From assembly GCA_030834695.1 (NCBI GenBank), contig JAUQXK010000097.1, positions 150,823-214,822 on the forward strand: a DNA stretch of 64,000 nucleotides, given 5' to 3'. The position numbers and the translations under genes were made by a program. The notes beneath the pieces are model-generated. The model searched no databases and was not told the origin of the DNA. It saw only the letters and a list, made by a program, of their open reading frames with translations. This DNA comes from Desulfobacterales bacterium (GTDB lineage Bacteria; Desulfobacterota; Desulfobacteria; Desulfobacterales; SpSt-501). The first letter of the stretch is position 1. Every line of letters begins with the position of its first letter. Below are positions 26,758 to 36,050 of the stretch, one piece after another.

Positions 26758-26894
26758 TTGATGGACTCGTAAAAAGTCGTCACTCCGGCGGAAGCCGGAG
26801 TCCAGGCGATTTCTAACTGCCTGTAATTGTATGATTCCGGCTTTCGCCGGAATGACAAAAAACAGCATTTTCAGACTTTTTGTGAGTTCATCAA
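26758..26894. mobile_element. 137-bp MITE-like element
   Basis: Terminal inverted repeats of 21 bp (26758-26778 and 26874-26894, three mismatches, starting TTGATG) enclose two CCGG-containing hairpins of the TCATTCCGGC family. The element occupies most of the zraP-zraS gap upstream of the sigma-54 promoter, where activator sites would be expected. No ORF is present. The remaining part of the gap (26895-27150) is AT-rich with a GGATAC/GTATCC palindrome and no gene. Confidence 0.7.
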
Positions 26895-27150
26895 TTAATG
26901 TAATGTAAAAATTTTTTAGCAGCGGCGGAATGGTTGCCAATATATTTGATGTGTCAAACAAGATGGATACGAGGTATCCAGACCGGCTGCGTTTACATGG
27001 ATACATTGAATACTTAGTATCCATCTCAGGCGAATAAGCCGGAAACAAATTCGCAGCAGGTACGGCTGCACTCGAAGGAAATACAAGCTGCCTCGTTTTT
27101 TGCATACTTACGGCTTGGCTCTTAAACAACCACCCACTCAACCCATTTAA

Positions 27151-28902
27151 ATGATGGATCGAATCAAAAATACAAAATTCTGGACCGGCGTGCCGCCCTG
27201 GGTGCTGCTCGGAGCGGTGGCGGTGCTGTTGCCGATTTTCGCCTTCATGACCATGCAGAACATCCATCGCGAAAAAGAGTTCACGACCCGCCTGCTGGTT
27301 GAAAAAGGGGGGGCACTGATCCGCTCCTTCGAAGCCGGTACGCGATCCGGGATGATGGGCATGCAGCGCGGCGGCTTCCAGCTGCAGCGTCTGCTCACGG
27401 AGATGTCACAGTTGCCCGATATCGCTCACCTCATCGTCACCGATGTTGCCGGCAACATCATCGCCCACAGCGACCTCGACCGAGTGGGCTCCGTATACGG
27501 AAAAGGGCTGGATGTCGACCTCGCCTCCCAGTCCAAACGACTCGACTGGCGGATCGTCAAGGGGACGGACGGCACGCCGGTATTCGAGGTGTTTCGCAAA
27601 TTCGAGCCCACCGGCACGCCCATGGGCATGATGCGAGGGCCGGGCCCGCGTCGGCTGCCGGAAGGCTTTGAATTTCCGCCCGAGCCCCCGCGCGTCATTT
27701 TCGTGGGCCTGGACATGGCCTCCATCGAGGAGGCGCAGCGGTCGGACGTCTGGCACGCCATTCTCATGGGAACGATTCTGCTGCTGGCCGGATTCGCCGG
27801 CATCGCCCTGCTCCTGCTGGCCCAGAGCCACCGTGCAGCGCGCACGAGCCTCTCGCGTATCAAAGCCTTCTCGGACCACGTCGTCGAGAACATGCCGATC
27901 GGACTGGTGGCGACCGACAGCCGGCAGCGGGTGGCGGTATTCAACCAGGTGGCCGAATCCGTTCTGCAGGCGTCCGCTGCGAGCGTCATCGGCTGCCCGG
28001 CGAAGCAAGCGCTGCCGGCGGCGCTCTGGTCTCAGGTCGAAGCCCTGGATGCACCCAACGCAGCCGTACTGGAAAAAGAAATCGACTGTAGGATCAGCGG
28101 AGGCCGCGTGATCCCGCTTGAAATCGGCGCCGGCCGGCTCACCGATGAAGACGGTCGAGATCTCGGCAGCATCCTGCTTTTCAAGGACCTGAGCGAGGTC
28201 CGCACCCTGCGCAGCGAAATCGCGCGCAACCAGCGCCTGGTAACCGTGGGACGGCTGGCTGCAGGCGTGGCCCATGAAATCCGCAACCCGCTCAGCTCCA
28301 TCAAGGGATTTGCGACCTATTTCCGGGAGCGCTACCGCGAAAACGACCAGGACGCCCAAACCGCTTCCATTCTGATCCAGGAAGTCGACCGGCTCAACCG
28401 CGTGGTCAGCCAGCTGTTGGAGTTCTCACGGCCGGTGAACATCCTTCCGCGTCCGGTTCGGCCGGATCGCCTGCTCGCGGACATTGCCAAGCTGGTCGAG
28501 CCCCAGGCGCAGGCAAAGGGGGTCACGGTCGCCGTCCGGCATCCAGCCGATATGCCGGACGTTCTGTTGGACGGCGACCGTCTGAACCAGGTGCTGTTGA
28601 ACCTGTTTTTGAACGGCATCGAAGCGATGGACCGTGGAGGCGTTCTGACCGTGCGGGTGGCTGAAGCCTCGAATGCCTCTCGACTCGAAATCCGCGTGTC
28701 CGACACCGGCACCGGAATACGGCCCGAAGACCTGGCCCATATCTTCGAACCGTACTTCACCACCAAACCCGGCGGCACCGGTCTGGGTTTGGCCATTGCC
28801 CACAACATCATTGAAGCGATGGGCGCGGAGATCACCGTGCAGAGCACCCCCGACACCGGCACCACCTTCACATTGAAACTCCCGGTCCACTCGCAACGAT
28901 GA
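27151..28902 (+). CDS. zraS: Membrane sensor histidine kinase (ZraS-like)
   Basis: A 583-aa kinase. TM1 is at about 16-36, followed by a periplasmic sensor of ~170 residues, TM2 at about 208-228, then a PAS domain (about 243-350). The HisKA motif AGVAHEIRNPLSSIKG holds the phospho-acceptor His375. The HATPase has N box LNLFLNGIEAM and G boxes DTGTGI and GTGLGLAI. Pairs with the NtrC-type regulator 11 bp downstream. Association with a zraP-like gene suggests sensing of zinc, other metals or envelope stress. Confidence 0.9.
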   Translation: MMDRIKNTKFWTGVPPWVLLGAVAVLLPIFAFMTMQNIHREKEFTTRLLVEKGGALIRSFEAGTRSGMMGMQRGGFQLQRLLTEMSQLPDIAHLIVTDVAGNIIAHSDLDRVGSVYGKGLDVDLASQSKRLDWRIVKGTDGTPVFEVFRKFEPTGTPMGMMRGPGPRRLPEGFEFPPEPPRVIFVGLDMASIEEAQRSDVWHAILMGTILLLAGFAGIALLLLAQSHRAARTSLSRIKAFSDHVVENMPIGLVATDSRQRVAVFNQVAESVLQASAASVIGCPAKQALPAALWSQVEALDAPNAAVLEKEIDCRISGGRVIPLEIGAGRLTDEDGRDLGSILLFKDLSEVRTLRSEIARNQRLVTVGRLAAGVAHEIRNPLSSIKGFATYFRERYRENDQDAQTASILIQEVDRLNRVVSQLLEFSRPVNILPRPVRPDRLLADIAKLVEPQAQAKGVTVAVRHPADMPDVLLDGDRLNQVLLNLFLNGIEAMDRGGVLTVRVAEASNASRLEIRVSDTGTGIRPEDLAHIFEPYFTTKPGGTGLGLAIAHNIIEAMGAEITVQSTPDTGTTFTLKLPVHSQR

Positions 28903-28913
28903 GGGATGGATGC

Positions 28914-30284
28914 ATGACCGCAAACGGAACCATTTTGGTGGTCGACGACGACACGGCTCACCGCACCATGCTGCGGACCCTCGTGAGCGGCTGGGGCTAT
29001 GCGATTGATGAGGCGGATGACGGCGGGGCCGCCATCGACCGGGTCCGGCAGCAGGCCTACGATTTGGTGCTGATGGATGTGCGCATGCTCAAGGTGTCCG
29101 GACTCGAGGCCTTGGCCGCCATCAAGAAGCTCAACCCCGCCATTCCGGTCGTCATCATGACCGCCTATTCCTCGGTGGAGACGGCCGTCGACGCCCTCAA
29201 GCAGGGCGCCCACGATTATCTCACCAAGCCGCTCGATTTCGATAAACTTAAGATCACCATCGAGCGCGCCATGGAACACACGCGGCTCAAAGAGGAAAAC
29301 CGCCGCCTGCGCGAAAGCCTCGGCCGACGGCTCGACCGCAGCCGGATCATCGGTCGGAGCCCGGCCATGGTCAAACTCCTGGACACGGTGTCTCAGGTGG
29401 CGCCGTCCGAGGCAACGGTCCTGATCACGGGTGAATCCGGAACCGGCAAGGAACTGGTCGCCGCCGCCATCCATTTCAACAGCTCGCGCCGCGACGGTCC
29501 TTTCGTGCAGCTGAACTGCGCCGCCATCACCGAGACCCTGTTGGAATCCGAGTTGTTCGGACATGAGAAAGGGGCGTTCACCGGCGCCGAGCGCCGCCGG
29601 GAGGGGCGCTTCCATCAGGCCGACGGCGGCAGCCTGTTTCTCGATGAAGTCAGTGAAATGCCGCTGTCCATGCAGGTCAAGCTATTGCGGGTGCTGCAGG
29701 AGCGCGAGTTCACCCGCGTGGGCGGCGATGCGCCGGTGCGGGTGGACGTGCGTTTGATCGCGGCCACCAACCGCCATCTTCCGGATCTGATCGCGGCCGG
29801 CAAGTTCCGTGAGGACCTTTATTACCGTCTGAACGTGGTCGGCCTGATCGTCCCGCCGCTGCGCGAACGCCGCGAGGACATCCCGCTGCTGGTCCAGCAT
29901 TTTCTCGAAGCCTTCGCTCAGCGCAACCGCAAGCTGATCAAGGGCGTCACCCCGCAGGCCATGGACGGCCTCATCCGCCGCGGCTGGCCGGGCAACGTGC
30001 GCGAGCTCATGAACGCCGTGGAGCGGGCGGTGGTGCTGGCCCGAACGGATTACCTGCCCATGGAGGATTTTGCGTTGGTGCCGGCCGAGGAACCCTCGCG
30101 GGATGCCTCGGCACCTTCGCCGATCGGCGCTGATGAAAATCTGGCACTGGACGAAATCGAAAAAACCACCATTCTGCGGGCGTTGGAGTCAACCGGCGGC
30201 AATAAGAGCGAAACGGCCCGACGCCTTGGGATCACACGCCGCACCCTGCATAAAAAGCTGAAAGCGTACGGTGTGATGAAATGA
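28914..30284 (+). CDS. zraR: NtrC-family sigma-54 response regulator (ZraR-like)
   Basis: 456 aa. The receiver domain (about 4-120) has phospho-acceptor Asp55 (LMDVRM). The AAA+ domain has Walker A GESGTGKE, the sigma-54-contact loop GAFTGA and Walker [11 protein letters not shown]. The C-terminal Fis-type HTH is [20 protein letters not shown]. The start at 28914 has GAGGGA upstream; an in-frame ATG at 28899 overlaps the kinase stop. It probably activates the sigma-54 promoter of the zraP-like gene. Confidence 0.92.
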   Translation: MTANGTILVVDDDTAHRTMLRTLVSGWGYAIDEADDGGAAIDRVRQQAYDLVLMDVRMLKVSGLEALAAIKKLNPAIPVVIMTAYSSVETAVDALKQGAHDYLTKPLDFDKLKITIERAMEHTRLKEENRRLRESLGRRLDRSRIIGRSPAMVKLLDTVSQVAPSEATVLITGESGTGKELVAAAIHFNSSRRDGPFVQLNCAAITETLLESELFGHEKGAFTGAERRREGRFHQADGGSLFLDEVSEMPLSMQVKLLRVLQEREFTRVGGDAPVRVDVRLIAATNRHLPDLIAAGKFREDLYYRLNVVGLIVPPLRERREDIPLLVQHFLEAFAQRNRKLIKGVTPQAMDGLIRRGWPGNVRELMNAVERAVVLARTDYLPMEDFALVPAEEPSRDASAPSPIGADENLALDEIEKTTILRALESTGGNKSETARRLGITRRTLHKKLKAYGVMK

Positions 30285-30309
30285 TAGCGGCGTCCATGGC
30301 CGTACAGAT

Positions 30310-30392
30310 GGTTGCGACGCGAAGCGGCCGAAACCCCGCCGCGACGATGAACGGCATAACCGAATTAAGCCTTATGTTATCGCCGGAGTAAT
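30310..30392 (+). repeat. Dispersed 83-bp repeat (copy of the element at 54218)
   Basis: From GGTTGCGACGCGAAGCGGCC to the CGCCGGAGTAAT end, this sequence matches 54218-54300 with scattered differences and the same orientation. It lies in the 179-bp gap after zraR. It also folds through the palindromic GGCTTAATTC/GATAAGGCTTA-like text nearby. Confidence 0.65.
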
Positions 30393-30463
30393 ATCTTTAC
30401 TTGCCGCCGATAAGGCTTAGATTGGATCCACCCAATCGATGGAAACAGACTGACGCTTTCGCC

Positions 30464-31054
30464 ATGAATGCTCCGAACACTGAGATCGTACACTGCCCCA
30501 GCTGCAACGCCGGAAACCGGATCCCTGCTGAACGGATGGGCGCGGCCTCCGCCAAATGCGGCAAATGCCAGGCGGCCCTCTTCCCTGAAAGAGCAGCGGC
30601 GCATGCCGCCGAGGCCTATAAGCTGCGCTGCGCCCAGTGCGGCGCACGCAACCGCGTACCCGGCACCCGGCTGGACGCTGCACCCAAATGCGGCAAGTGC
30701 CATGCGTCCCTGCCGACCGCTGAGTTGTTCGCCCCCCAGCCCGTCATGGTGACGGACGGCAATTTCGAAGCCAAAGTGCTGAAGTCGCCGTTGCCCGTGC
30801 TGCTTTTCGCCTGGGCGCCTTGGTGCCCGACCTGCGGTGCAGTCGTCCCGATCGTGGATCAATTTGCCTCCGAGTCCAAAGGCCGGATTCGGGTCGGCAA
30901 GCTCAATGTGGACGCCAATCCCCAGCTGGCCGGCCGTTATAGCATCATGAGCGTTCCCTTTCTCTTTATCTTCGACAACGGCGAGCTCAGGGAAAGCATG
31001 CCGGGCGCGCTTCAGAAACATGAGCTCATGCTGAAAATGGCGCATTACCTATGA
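30464..31054 (+). CDS. Thioredoxin with two N-terminal zinc ribbons (TrxC-like)
   Basis: A 196-aa protein. Two tandem zinc ribbons (CPSC...CGKC at about 11-37 and CAQC...CGKC at about 54-80) precede a thioredoxin fold. TrxC (Trx2) has only one such ribbon. The active site is WAPWCPTCG (WCPTC instead of WCGPC), and the cis-Pro motif is SVPFLFIF. It would act as a cytosolic disulfide reductase, possibly redox-regulated through zinc. ATG 30464 is chosen so that the protein begins just before the first ribbon. The stop overlaps the next gene (ATGA). Confidence 0.85.
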   Translation: MNAPNTEIVHCPSCNAGNRIPAERMGAASAKCGKCQAALFPERAAAHAAEAYKLRCAQCGARNRVPGTRLDAAPKCGKCHASLPTAELFAPQPVMVTDGNFEAKVLKSPLPVLLFAWAPWCPTCGAVVPIVDQFASESKGRIRVGKLNVDANPQLAGRYSIMSVPFLFIFDNGELRESMPGALQKHELMLKMAHYL

Positions 31055-31998
31055 CGGCGACGCGACGCGCCGCCCAAACCCGAGACTGCATGCCCTCCGC
31101 TTCCGCTGCCGCCGACATCGCCGCCGCCCTCCGGGCGATCCTGACTCGCGGTCTGGATCTGTCGGAGACGACGGTGCGCTTCATCGATTCCACCTTCTCC
31201 CATCCCTCGGCGGCTGAACTGGCAGCGATCATCGATGATGATGCCGACCCCGAACGGGATAGCTTGCTTGCGCTTCTGTTCTCACCGGATGAACCCTTGC
31301 AGATCGATCTAGAAAGCCGGCTGAGCCGTCTGCAGGGCGGAACCCCTTCCGCGGAAGAAGTGGTCGCTCGCCTGGCGGCCGCGCAGCTGGCGGTGATGTT
31401 CCGTTTTCCGGACGGCCGAGGCGTGCTGGAGGTGGGGCTGACGGCGCAGCTGGCCCGCCGACTGGTTCATGGACTCGGCATCGACCGGGTTCTCCCGGCC
31501 GGGGTCGACGAGACCATCGAGGCAGCCGTCCCCGGCCGCTGCGGAAGGCGCCTGCGGGTCATGCTTCGCAACGCCCGTTTTGATTTCACGCCGGCCGGAA
31601 GCGAATTCATTTGCGCCCTGATCCCGAAGCTGGACATCCAGGACGAAGACGGGCGGGAATGCTTTGCTTTCGCTCTGGAGCTGCTCGCGGAGCCTGGAGC
31701 GTCCGCCGAAGTTTACACGGCGCTCGCCGCCCGCCAGAAATGGCTGGTCCGGGCCCTGCACCAGGGCCAGCGGTTGCGTGAGCAGTTGGCCCAGTCCAAC
31801 TTCGAGACCCTCCTGAGCCAGGGCCAACGGCTGGCGTGGGTGGATGAAACCCTGGTCCGGCGCCAAATGGGTTTTATCGACCGAATCTGCATCGCCGTCT
31901 TCGGCCGCCTCCCGCCGGTCGATGCGAGCGGACGGCCGCGGGCGGTCAATATCGAGGGCCTCCCGGATGTGGCGGATCTGATGCGGCGCCTGCCCTAA
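31051..31998 (+). CDS. Hypothetical protein coupled to thioredoxin
   Basis: A 315-aa soluble protein, mostly alpha-helical by composition, with no TM segment or signal peptide and no motif I recognise. It contains leucine-rich helical stretches (LESRLSRLQGG, LAARQKWLVRALHQGQRLRE) and a C-terminal VNIEGLPDVADLMRRLP. Its ATG overlaps the thioredoxin stop by 4 bp, so the two are co-expressed; it may be a client or partner of that thioredoxin. Confidence 0.75.
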   Translation: MTATRRAAQTRDCMPSASAAADIAAALRAILTRGLDLSETTVRFIDSTFSHPSAAELAAIIDDDADPERDSLLALLFSPDEPLQIDLESRLSRLQGGTPSAEEVVARLAAAQLAVMFRFPDGRGVLEVGLTAQLARRLVHGLGIDRVLPAGVDETIEAAVPGRCGRRLRVMLRNARFDFTPAGSEFICALIPKLDIQDEDGRECFAFALELLAEPGASAEVYTALAARQKWLVRALHQGQRLREQLAQSNFETLLSQGQRLAWVDETLVRRQMGFIDRICIAVFGRLPPVDASGRPRAVNIEGLPDVADLMRRLP

Positions 31999-32082
31999 TC
32001 GGTCCGCGATTCCGTTTGACTTCCGCTACGGAAACCTTTAGTTTCAACCGCCGGATCGAACCGGCGCAGATTATTTCACCAG

Positions 32083-32778
32083 ATGAAGGCCATCGCACCT
32101 ATGTATCGGTTGAACAGATTTCGTCATGCATTGCTGCCGCTGGTTCTCATGGCGGTATGTTTCCATACCACGTTGGCGCGGGCCGCCGAGTCCCTCCCTC
32201 CGCTCGACTACATTCTCAAGGAAGTCGAAAAACGCTACACGGGGTCCCAATTTTCCGCGGATTTTCTCCAGGAGTCCACCATTAAATCCATGGAAATCAC
32301 CGATTTCGCATCCGGCCGGCTGTATGTGCGCTACCCGGGGATGATGCGCTGGGAATACGAAAAGCCCGAACGGCAGGTGATCATCACCGACGGCAAGAAG
32401 CTGTGGATCTTCCGGCCGCAGGACAATCAAGTGATGGTGGGCGGCGCTCCGGTCTTTTTCCGTGACGGCCAGGGCGCCAGTTTTCTGTCGGACATCAGCT
32501 TGGTGCGGAAGAAGTTCAACATTCAGCTGGCGCGGGCGGAAGGCGAGTACCTCTACGAGCTGAAGATGAAGCCGATCGAGGGAGCGGCGAACATCTCCGA
32601 GATCCGCCTCTATGTCGTCCCGCGGTCCTATCAAATCGCGCGGATCGTCACGCTGAACGACTACGGCGATGACACCCGCATCGACATCGTCAGCCCCCAG
32701 TTCAACGCCAATCTCGATCCATCGCTGTTCAGCTTTGAGATCCCGCCGGGCGTCGACGTCCAGAAAATCGAAGAATGA
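32083..32778 (+). CDS. lolA: Outer-membrane lipoprotein carrier LolA
   Basis: A 231-aa periplasmic chaperone that shuttles lipoproteins from LolCDE to the outer membrane. The signal peptide covers about residues 1-33 (hydrophobic LLPLVLMAVCFHTTLARA). The LolA core includes GRLYVRYPGMMRWEYEKPER (about 70-89) and the ending FEIPPGVDVQKIEE, both family hallmarks. The start may be 32083 or the Met at 32101. Its stop codon is embedded in the arm of a long terminator-like hairpin. Confidence 0.9.
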   Translation: MKAIAPMYRLNRFRHALLPLVLMAVCFHTTLARAAESLPPLDYILKEVEKRYTGSQFSADFLQESTIKSMEITDFASGRLYVRYPGMMRWEYEKPERQVIITDGKKLWIFRPQDNQVMVGGAPVFFRDGQGASFLSDISLVRKKFNIQLARAEGEYLYELKMKPIEGAANISEIRLYVVPRSYQIARIVTLNDYGDDTRIDIVSPQFNANLDPSLFSFEIPPGVDVQKIEE

Positions 32779-32899
32779 CGGCCTAAGAAGCCCAATCTCG
32801 GCGTTGCGCTTCGCCCCGCTGCGCTGCGGCGTACCCGATGTACGCCTCGCGCCGCGGGGCTCGCGCGCCTTGAGCTTAGGCTTCTTAGGCCGTCATTCT
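32772..32899 (+). repeat. Long stop-codon hairpin, copy A (lolA end)
   Basis: Perfect 21-bp arms (32772-32792 and 32879-32899) contain the lolA stop codon, and TTTTT follows within two bases on the plus strand. Between the arms lies an 86-bp core (read on the minus strand) similar to the cores of copies C and D: AAGGCGCGCGAGCC, an apical GGCGTAC/GTACGCC stem and GAAGCGCAACGCCG. It probably works as the lolA terminator. The rest of the gene-free gap 32900-32980 shows nothing recognisable. Confidence 0.85.
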
Positions 32900-32980
32900 C
32901 TTTTTGCTCGGCTGAGCCAGCGGGTTAGAAGCGATCAGATGCCTAAGATCAGCAGAATTTCAAGCGGGTGGGATAAAACG

Positions 32981-33126
32981 GTAAGAGCCGTTTAAAGCCC
33001 CAGATCACGGCCAAGGGCAAGGCGCCCCGGGGGTTCGAAAGCGCAGCGTACGTCGGTACGTGAGCATTTCGAAATCCGGGGCAACGCAGCAATTGGCCGT
33101 TAGATGGGGCTTTAAACGGCTCTTAC
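32981..33126 (-). repeat. Long stop-codon hairpin, copy B (yebC end)
   Basis: Perfect 22-bp arms (32981-33002 and 33105-33126) contain the yebC stop codon. The core is a divergent relative of copies A, C and D, sharing an apical CGTAC/GTACG stem, AAGGCGC and GCAACGC blocks, with an additional inner stem (GGCC and TTCGAAA segments). On the minus strand the distal arm is followed by CGTTTTATC. Confidence 0.8.
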
Positions 33127-33866
33127 GCGCGGCTGACCAGTTCGTCCGGGATATCCGCGTTGGTATAAACCTTCTGGACGTCGTCGCAGTCCTCCAGCAT
33201 GTCCATCAGCCTCACCATCTGGTCGGCCTCTTTGCCGGCCAGCCCGGTCGTGTTCTGAGGCAGCATGGTGACCTCCGATGAGATGTAGGGCGCTTTTAAT
33301 TCGTCGATGGCGGCCTTCACGGCCTCGAAATCCTCGGGTGCCGTGATGACCTCGAACGTCGTTTCGTCCTCGCGCACATCTTCGGCGCCGGCCTCCAGCG
33401 CCTTCTCCATCAGCTTCTCCTCATCCACCGCCTGGCGCTCGATGGCGATGTAGCCCTTCTTCTTGAACATCCAGGCGACGCAGCCGTTGGTCCCGAGACT
33501 GCCGCCGTTCTTGCTGAAGATATGGCGGATCTCCGCCACCGACCGATTCTTGTTGTCCGACAGCGACTCGACCAGCACGGCCGCGCCGCCCGGACCGTAG
33601 CCCTCATAGAGGCTCTCCTCGTAGCTCACGCCATCCAACTCGCCGGTGCCTTTCTTGATCCCGCGCTCGATGTTGTCCTTCGGCATGTTTTCCGCCCGGG
33701 CCGCCATAACCGCTGCGCGCAGCCGCGGGTTGCCGTTCAGATCGCCTCCGCCCATACGGGCGGCTACGGTGATTTCCTTGATCAGCTTGGTGAAGATCTT
33801 GCCGCGTTTGGCATCATTGGCACCCTTTTTGTGCTTGATGCTCGCCCATTTATTATGACCTGACAT
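33123..33866 (-). CDS. yebC: YebC/PmpR family protein
   Basis: A 247-aa YebC-family protein. The signature [20 protein letters not shown] starts it, followed by [11 protein letters not shown] and the conserved YEGYGPGG segment; the C terminus has MLPQNT. Members act as DNA-binding regulators or, as shown for some, as factors helping ribosomes through proline stretches. AGGAGG precedes the ATG. The start overlaps rlmE by 14 bp, so both are likely co-transcribed. Confidence 0.95.
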   Translation of the reverse strand: MSGHNKWASIKHKKGANDAKRGKIFTKLIKEITVAARMGGGDLNGNPRLRAAVMAARAENMPKDNIERGIKKGTGELDGVSYEESLYEGYGPGGAAVLVESLSDNKNRSVAEIRHIFSKNGGSLGTNGCVAWMFKKKGYIAIERQAVDEEKLMEKALEAGAEDVREDETTFEVITAPEDFEAVKAAIDELKAPYISSEVTMLPQNTTGLAGKEADQMVRLMDMLEDCDDVQKVYTNADIPDELVSRA

Positions 33867-34476
33867 GGGGTCCTCCTGTTTTACCCTTCCCGATGAGGTA
33901 TATTTCCTTGCTCGCCTTACGGCAGCTCTGAGGTTTGAAGATCTTGCATTCCGGAAAGGCGCCTTGAACGGCCGCCGTGAACGATTTGAAATCCTCGCCC
34001 TGGAAAATTTTGCAGACGAACGACCCGCCGGGCCGCAGCACCTGCCGGGCGATGGCGAGCGCCGCTTCGCACAAATGGTGGGAGCGCGCCGCGTCCACCC
34101 CCCGACTGCCGGTGGTCGCAGGCGCCATGTCGCTCAACACCACGTCGAACGGCCGCCCGAAAAACGCGACGGGGTCCTCGACCAGCTCAAATACGTCCTT
34201 CGTGTAAACGCTGACGTGAGCCGGCAGGCTGACCGTCACCGGCGTCAGATCGACCCCGACGATGCAACCGGACGGTCCGGCGATTTCGGCTGCATGCATC
34301 AGCCAGGAGCCCGGTGCGCATCCCAGATCCAGAATGGCGCTTCCTCGCCGCACCACGCCGAATCGCTTCTGGATCTCCTGGAGCTTGTACACCGACCGGG
34401 CCGGGTACCGCTCCTTGCGGGCCAGCCGCGCGTAATGGTCTTCCCAGCGATTCGCCTTGGCTGCAGCATGTCTCAT
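33853..34476 (-). CDS. rlmE: 23S rRNA 2'-O-methyltransferase RlmE (FtsJ/RrmJ)
   Basis: A 207-aa SAM-dependent Rossmann methyltransferase that modifies U2552 of 23S rRNA. Motif I is [14 protein letters not shown], and the catalytic tetrad K-D-K-E is visible: an N-terminal Lys (SVYKLQEI), the DMAP of VVLSDMAP, a Lys in SFVCKIFQG and a C-terminal Glu ([10 protein letters not shown]). No strong Shine-Dalgarno precedes the ATG. It overlaps yebC. Confidence 0.93.
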   Translation of the reverse strand: MRHAAAKANRWEDHYARLARKERYPARSVYKLQEIQKRFGVVRRGSAILDLGCAPGSWLMHAAEIAGPSGCIVGVDLTPVTVSLPAHVSVYTKDVFELVEDPVAFFGRPFDVVLSDMAPATTGSRGVDAARSHHLCEAALAIARQVLRPGGSFVCKIFQGEDFKSFTAAVQGAFPECKIFKPQSCRKASKEIYLIGKGKTGGPHVRS

Positions 34477-34563
34477 CGTACAATGGCCGTTTAACGACTC
34501 GAATCAACGCATCATATAAAAAATAGGATTATATACAACGGCATGCTGATTCAAGTCAATCCG

Positions 34564-35931
34564 TCAGAAGAGCGCTTCGACAGCTTCTGCCACCGATCGC
34601 ACCCCGGTGACCTGAATGTCCTCTGCATCGGCCAGCCGTTTTAAATTGCTCTGCGGCAGGATGCACCGGTTGAAGCCCATTTTACGCGCTTCGAGGATGC
34701 GCTGCTCCGCCTGACCGATGGCCCGCACCTCGCCGGTCAAGCCGACCTCGCCGATGACGATGGTCCGCTCGGCCACGGGCTTGTCGAGAAAGCTCGATGC
34801 AATCGCCGCCACGATGGCCAGGTCCACGGCCGGCTCCACCACCTTGACCCCCCCGGCGACGTTCATGAAAATATCATAGCCCATCAGGTGCATGCCGATT
34901 TTTTTTTCCATGACCGCTGCCAGCAGCGCCACGCGGTTGGCATCCAGGCCCAAAATGGTGCGCCGCGGCGTGCCGAAACTGGTGCCGCTGGTAAGCGCCT
35001 GCAGCTCCACCAGGATCGGTCGCGTGCCTTCCATGCTGGCCGCCACCACCGACCCGGCCGCGGCCGCCGGCCGCTCGGAGAGGAAGACCGCCGACGGGTT
35101 GGCCACCTCGTCCAGGCCCTTGTCCTTCATTTCAAAGACACCGATCTCGTTGGTTGAGCCGAAACGGTTCTTGACTGCCCGCAGCACCCGGAAAATGTGG
35201 TTGCGGTCCCCTTCGAAATACAGCACCGTGTCTACCATGTGCTCAAGGAGCTTCGGACCGGCGATGGCACCGTCTTTGGTTACGTGCCCGACCAGGAAGA
35301 CCGGTATGCCGGAACGCTTGGCCATGAGCATCAGCCGCACCGTGGCCTCCCGCACCTGGCTGACGCTGCCGGGAGCTGAGCCGAGCTCGGGACTGAACAT
35401 GGTCTGAATCGAGTCGATCACGACCACTTCGGGCTTGACGGAGTCGATCATGGCCAGGACCGCGTCCACCTCCACCTCGGAGACCACCAGGATGTTGGGA
35501 GACACGCTGGCCAGGCGCTTGCTCCGCAGCCGGATCTGCCGGATGGATTCCTCGCCGGAAACATAAAGCACTTTGCAGCCCTGGCCGGCCAGTCCGTAAA
35601 GCGCCTGCAGCATTAACGTGGACTTGCCGATGCCGGGATCCCCGCCGATCAGGATCAGGGAACCGGCCACGATTCCCCCGCCCAGCACCCGGTCAAATTC
35701 CTGGATGGCCGTGAGCTGGCGTTTTTCGTTTTCGATATCGATGGAATCGATCGGAACCGGTACCGAGGGAGCGACGGCGGCATTGCGTTTTACTGCGAGC
35801 GGACCGGCGGCAGCCTGGCGCTCCTCCACGAAAGAGCCCCAACCGCCGCAATCCGGACATTTACCCATCCATTTGGGCGCCTGGTAACCGCACGCCTGGC
35901 AGGTGAATACGGTTTTGGATGCCTTTTTCAC
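34564..35931 (-). CDS. radA: DNA repair protein RadA/Sms
   Basis: A RecA-like helicase or branch-migration protein, 455 aa from the GTG at 35931. The N-terminal zinc finger is CQACG...CPDCGG (about 10-28), Walker A is GGDPGIGKST (about 100-109), the RadA-specific motif KNRFGSTNEIG is near 255, and a Lon-like C-terminal domain follows. Longer in-frame starts exist at 35979 and 36045, but the GTG gives the family's usual length and N terminus. Confidence 0.94.
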   Translation of the reverse strand: MKKASKTVFTCQACGYQAPKWMGKCPDCGGWGSFVEERQAAAGPLAVKRNAAVAPSVPVPIDSIDIENEKRQLTAIQEFDRVLGGGIVAGSLILIGGDPGIGKSTLMLQALYGLAGQGCKVLYVSGEESIRQIRLRSKRLASVSPNILVVSEVEVDAVLAMIDSVKPEVVVIDSIQTMFSPELGSAPGSVSQVREATVRLMLMAKRSGIPVFLVGHVTKDGAIAGPKLLEHMVDTVLYFEGDRNHIFRVLRAVKNRFGSTNEIGVFEMKDKGLDEVANPSAVFLSERPAAAAGSVVAASMEGTRPILVELQALTSGTSFGTPRRTILGLDANRVALLAAVMEKKIGMHLMGYDIFMNVAGGVKVVEPAVDLAIVAAIASSFLDKPVAERTIVIGEVGLTGEVRAIGQAEQRILEARKMGFNRCILPQSNLKRLADAEDIQVTGVRSVAEAVEALF

Positions 35932-36050
35932 AATTTCAAATTCCGGGCCGTTGTGGTAATATTTTTTAAAATGTAGCATGTGATGCCGCCCCCGGGCAAC
36001 ACCCGCGTCAGCATCCCCCTTGAACAGCGCGATCGAAGGAGTCACGCCGA

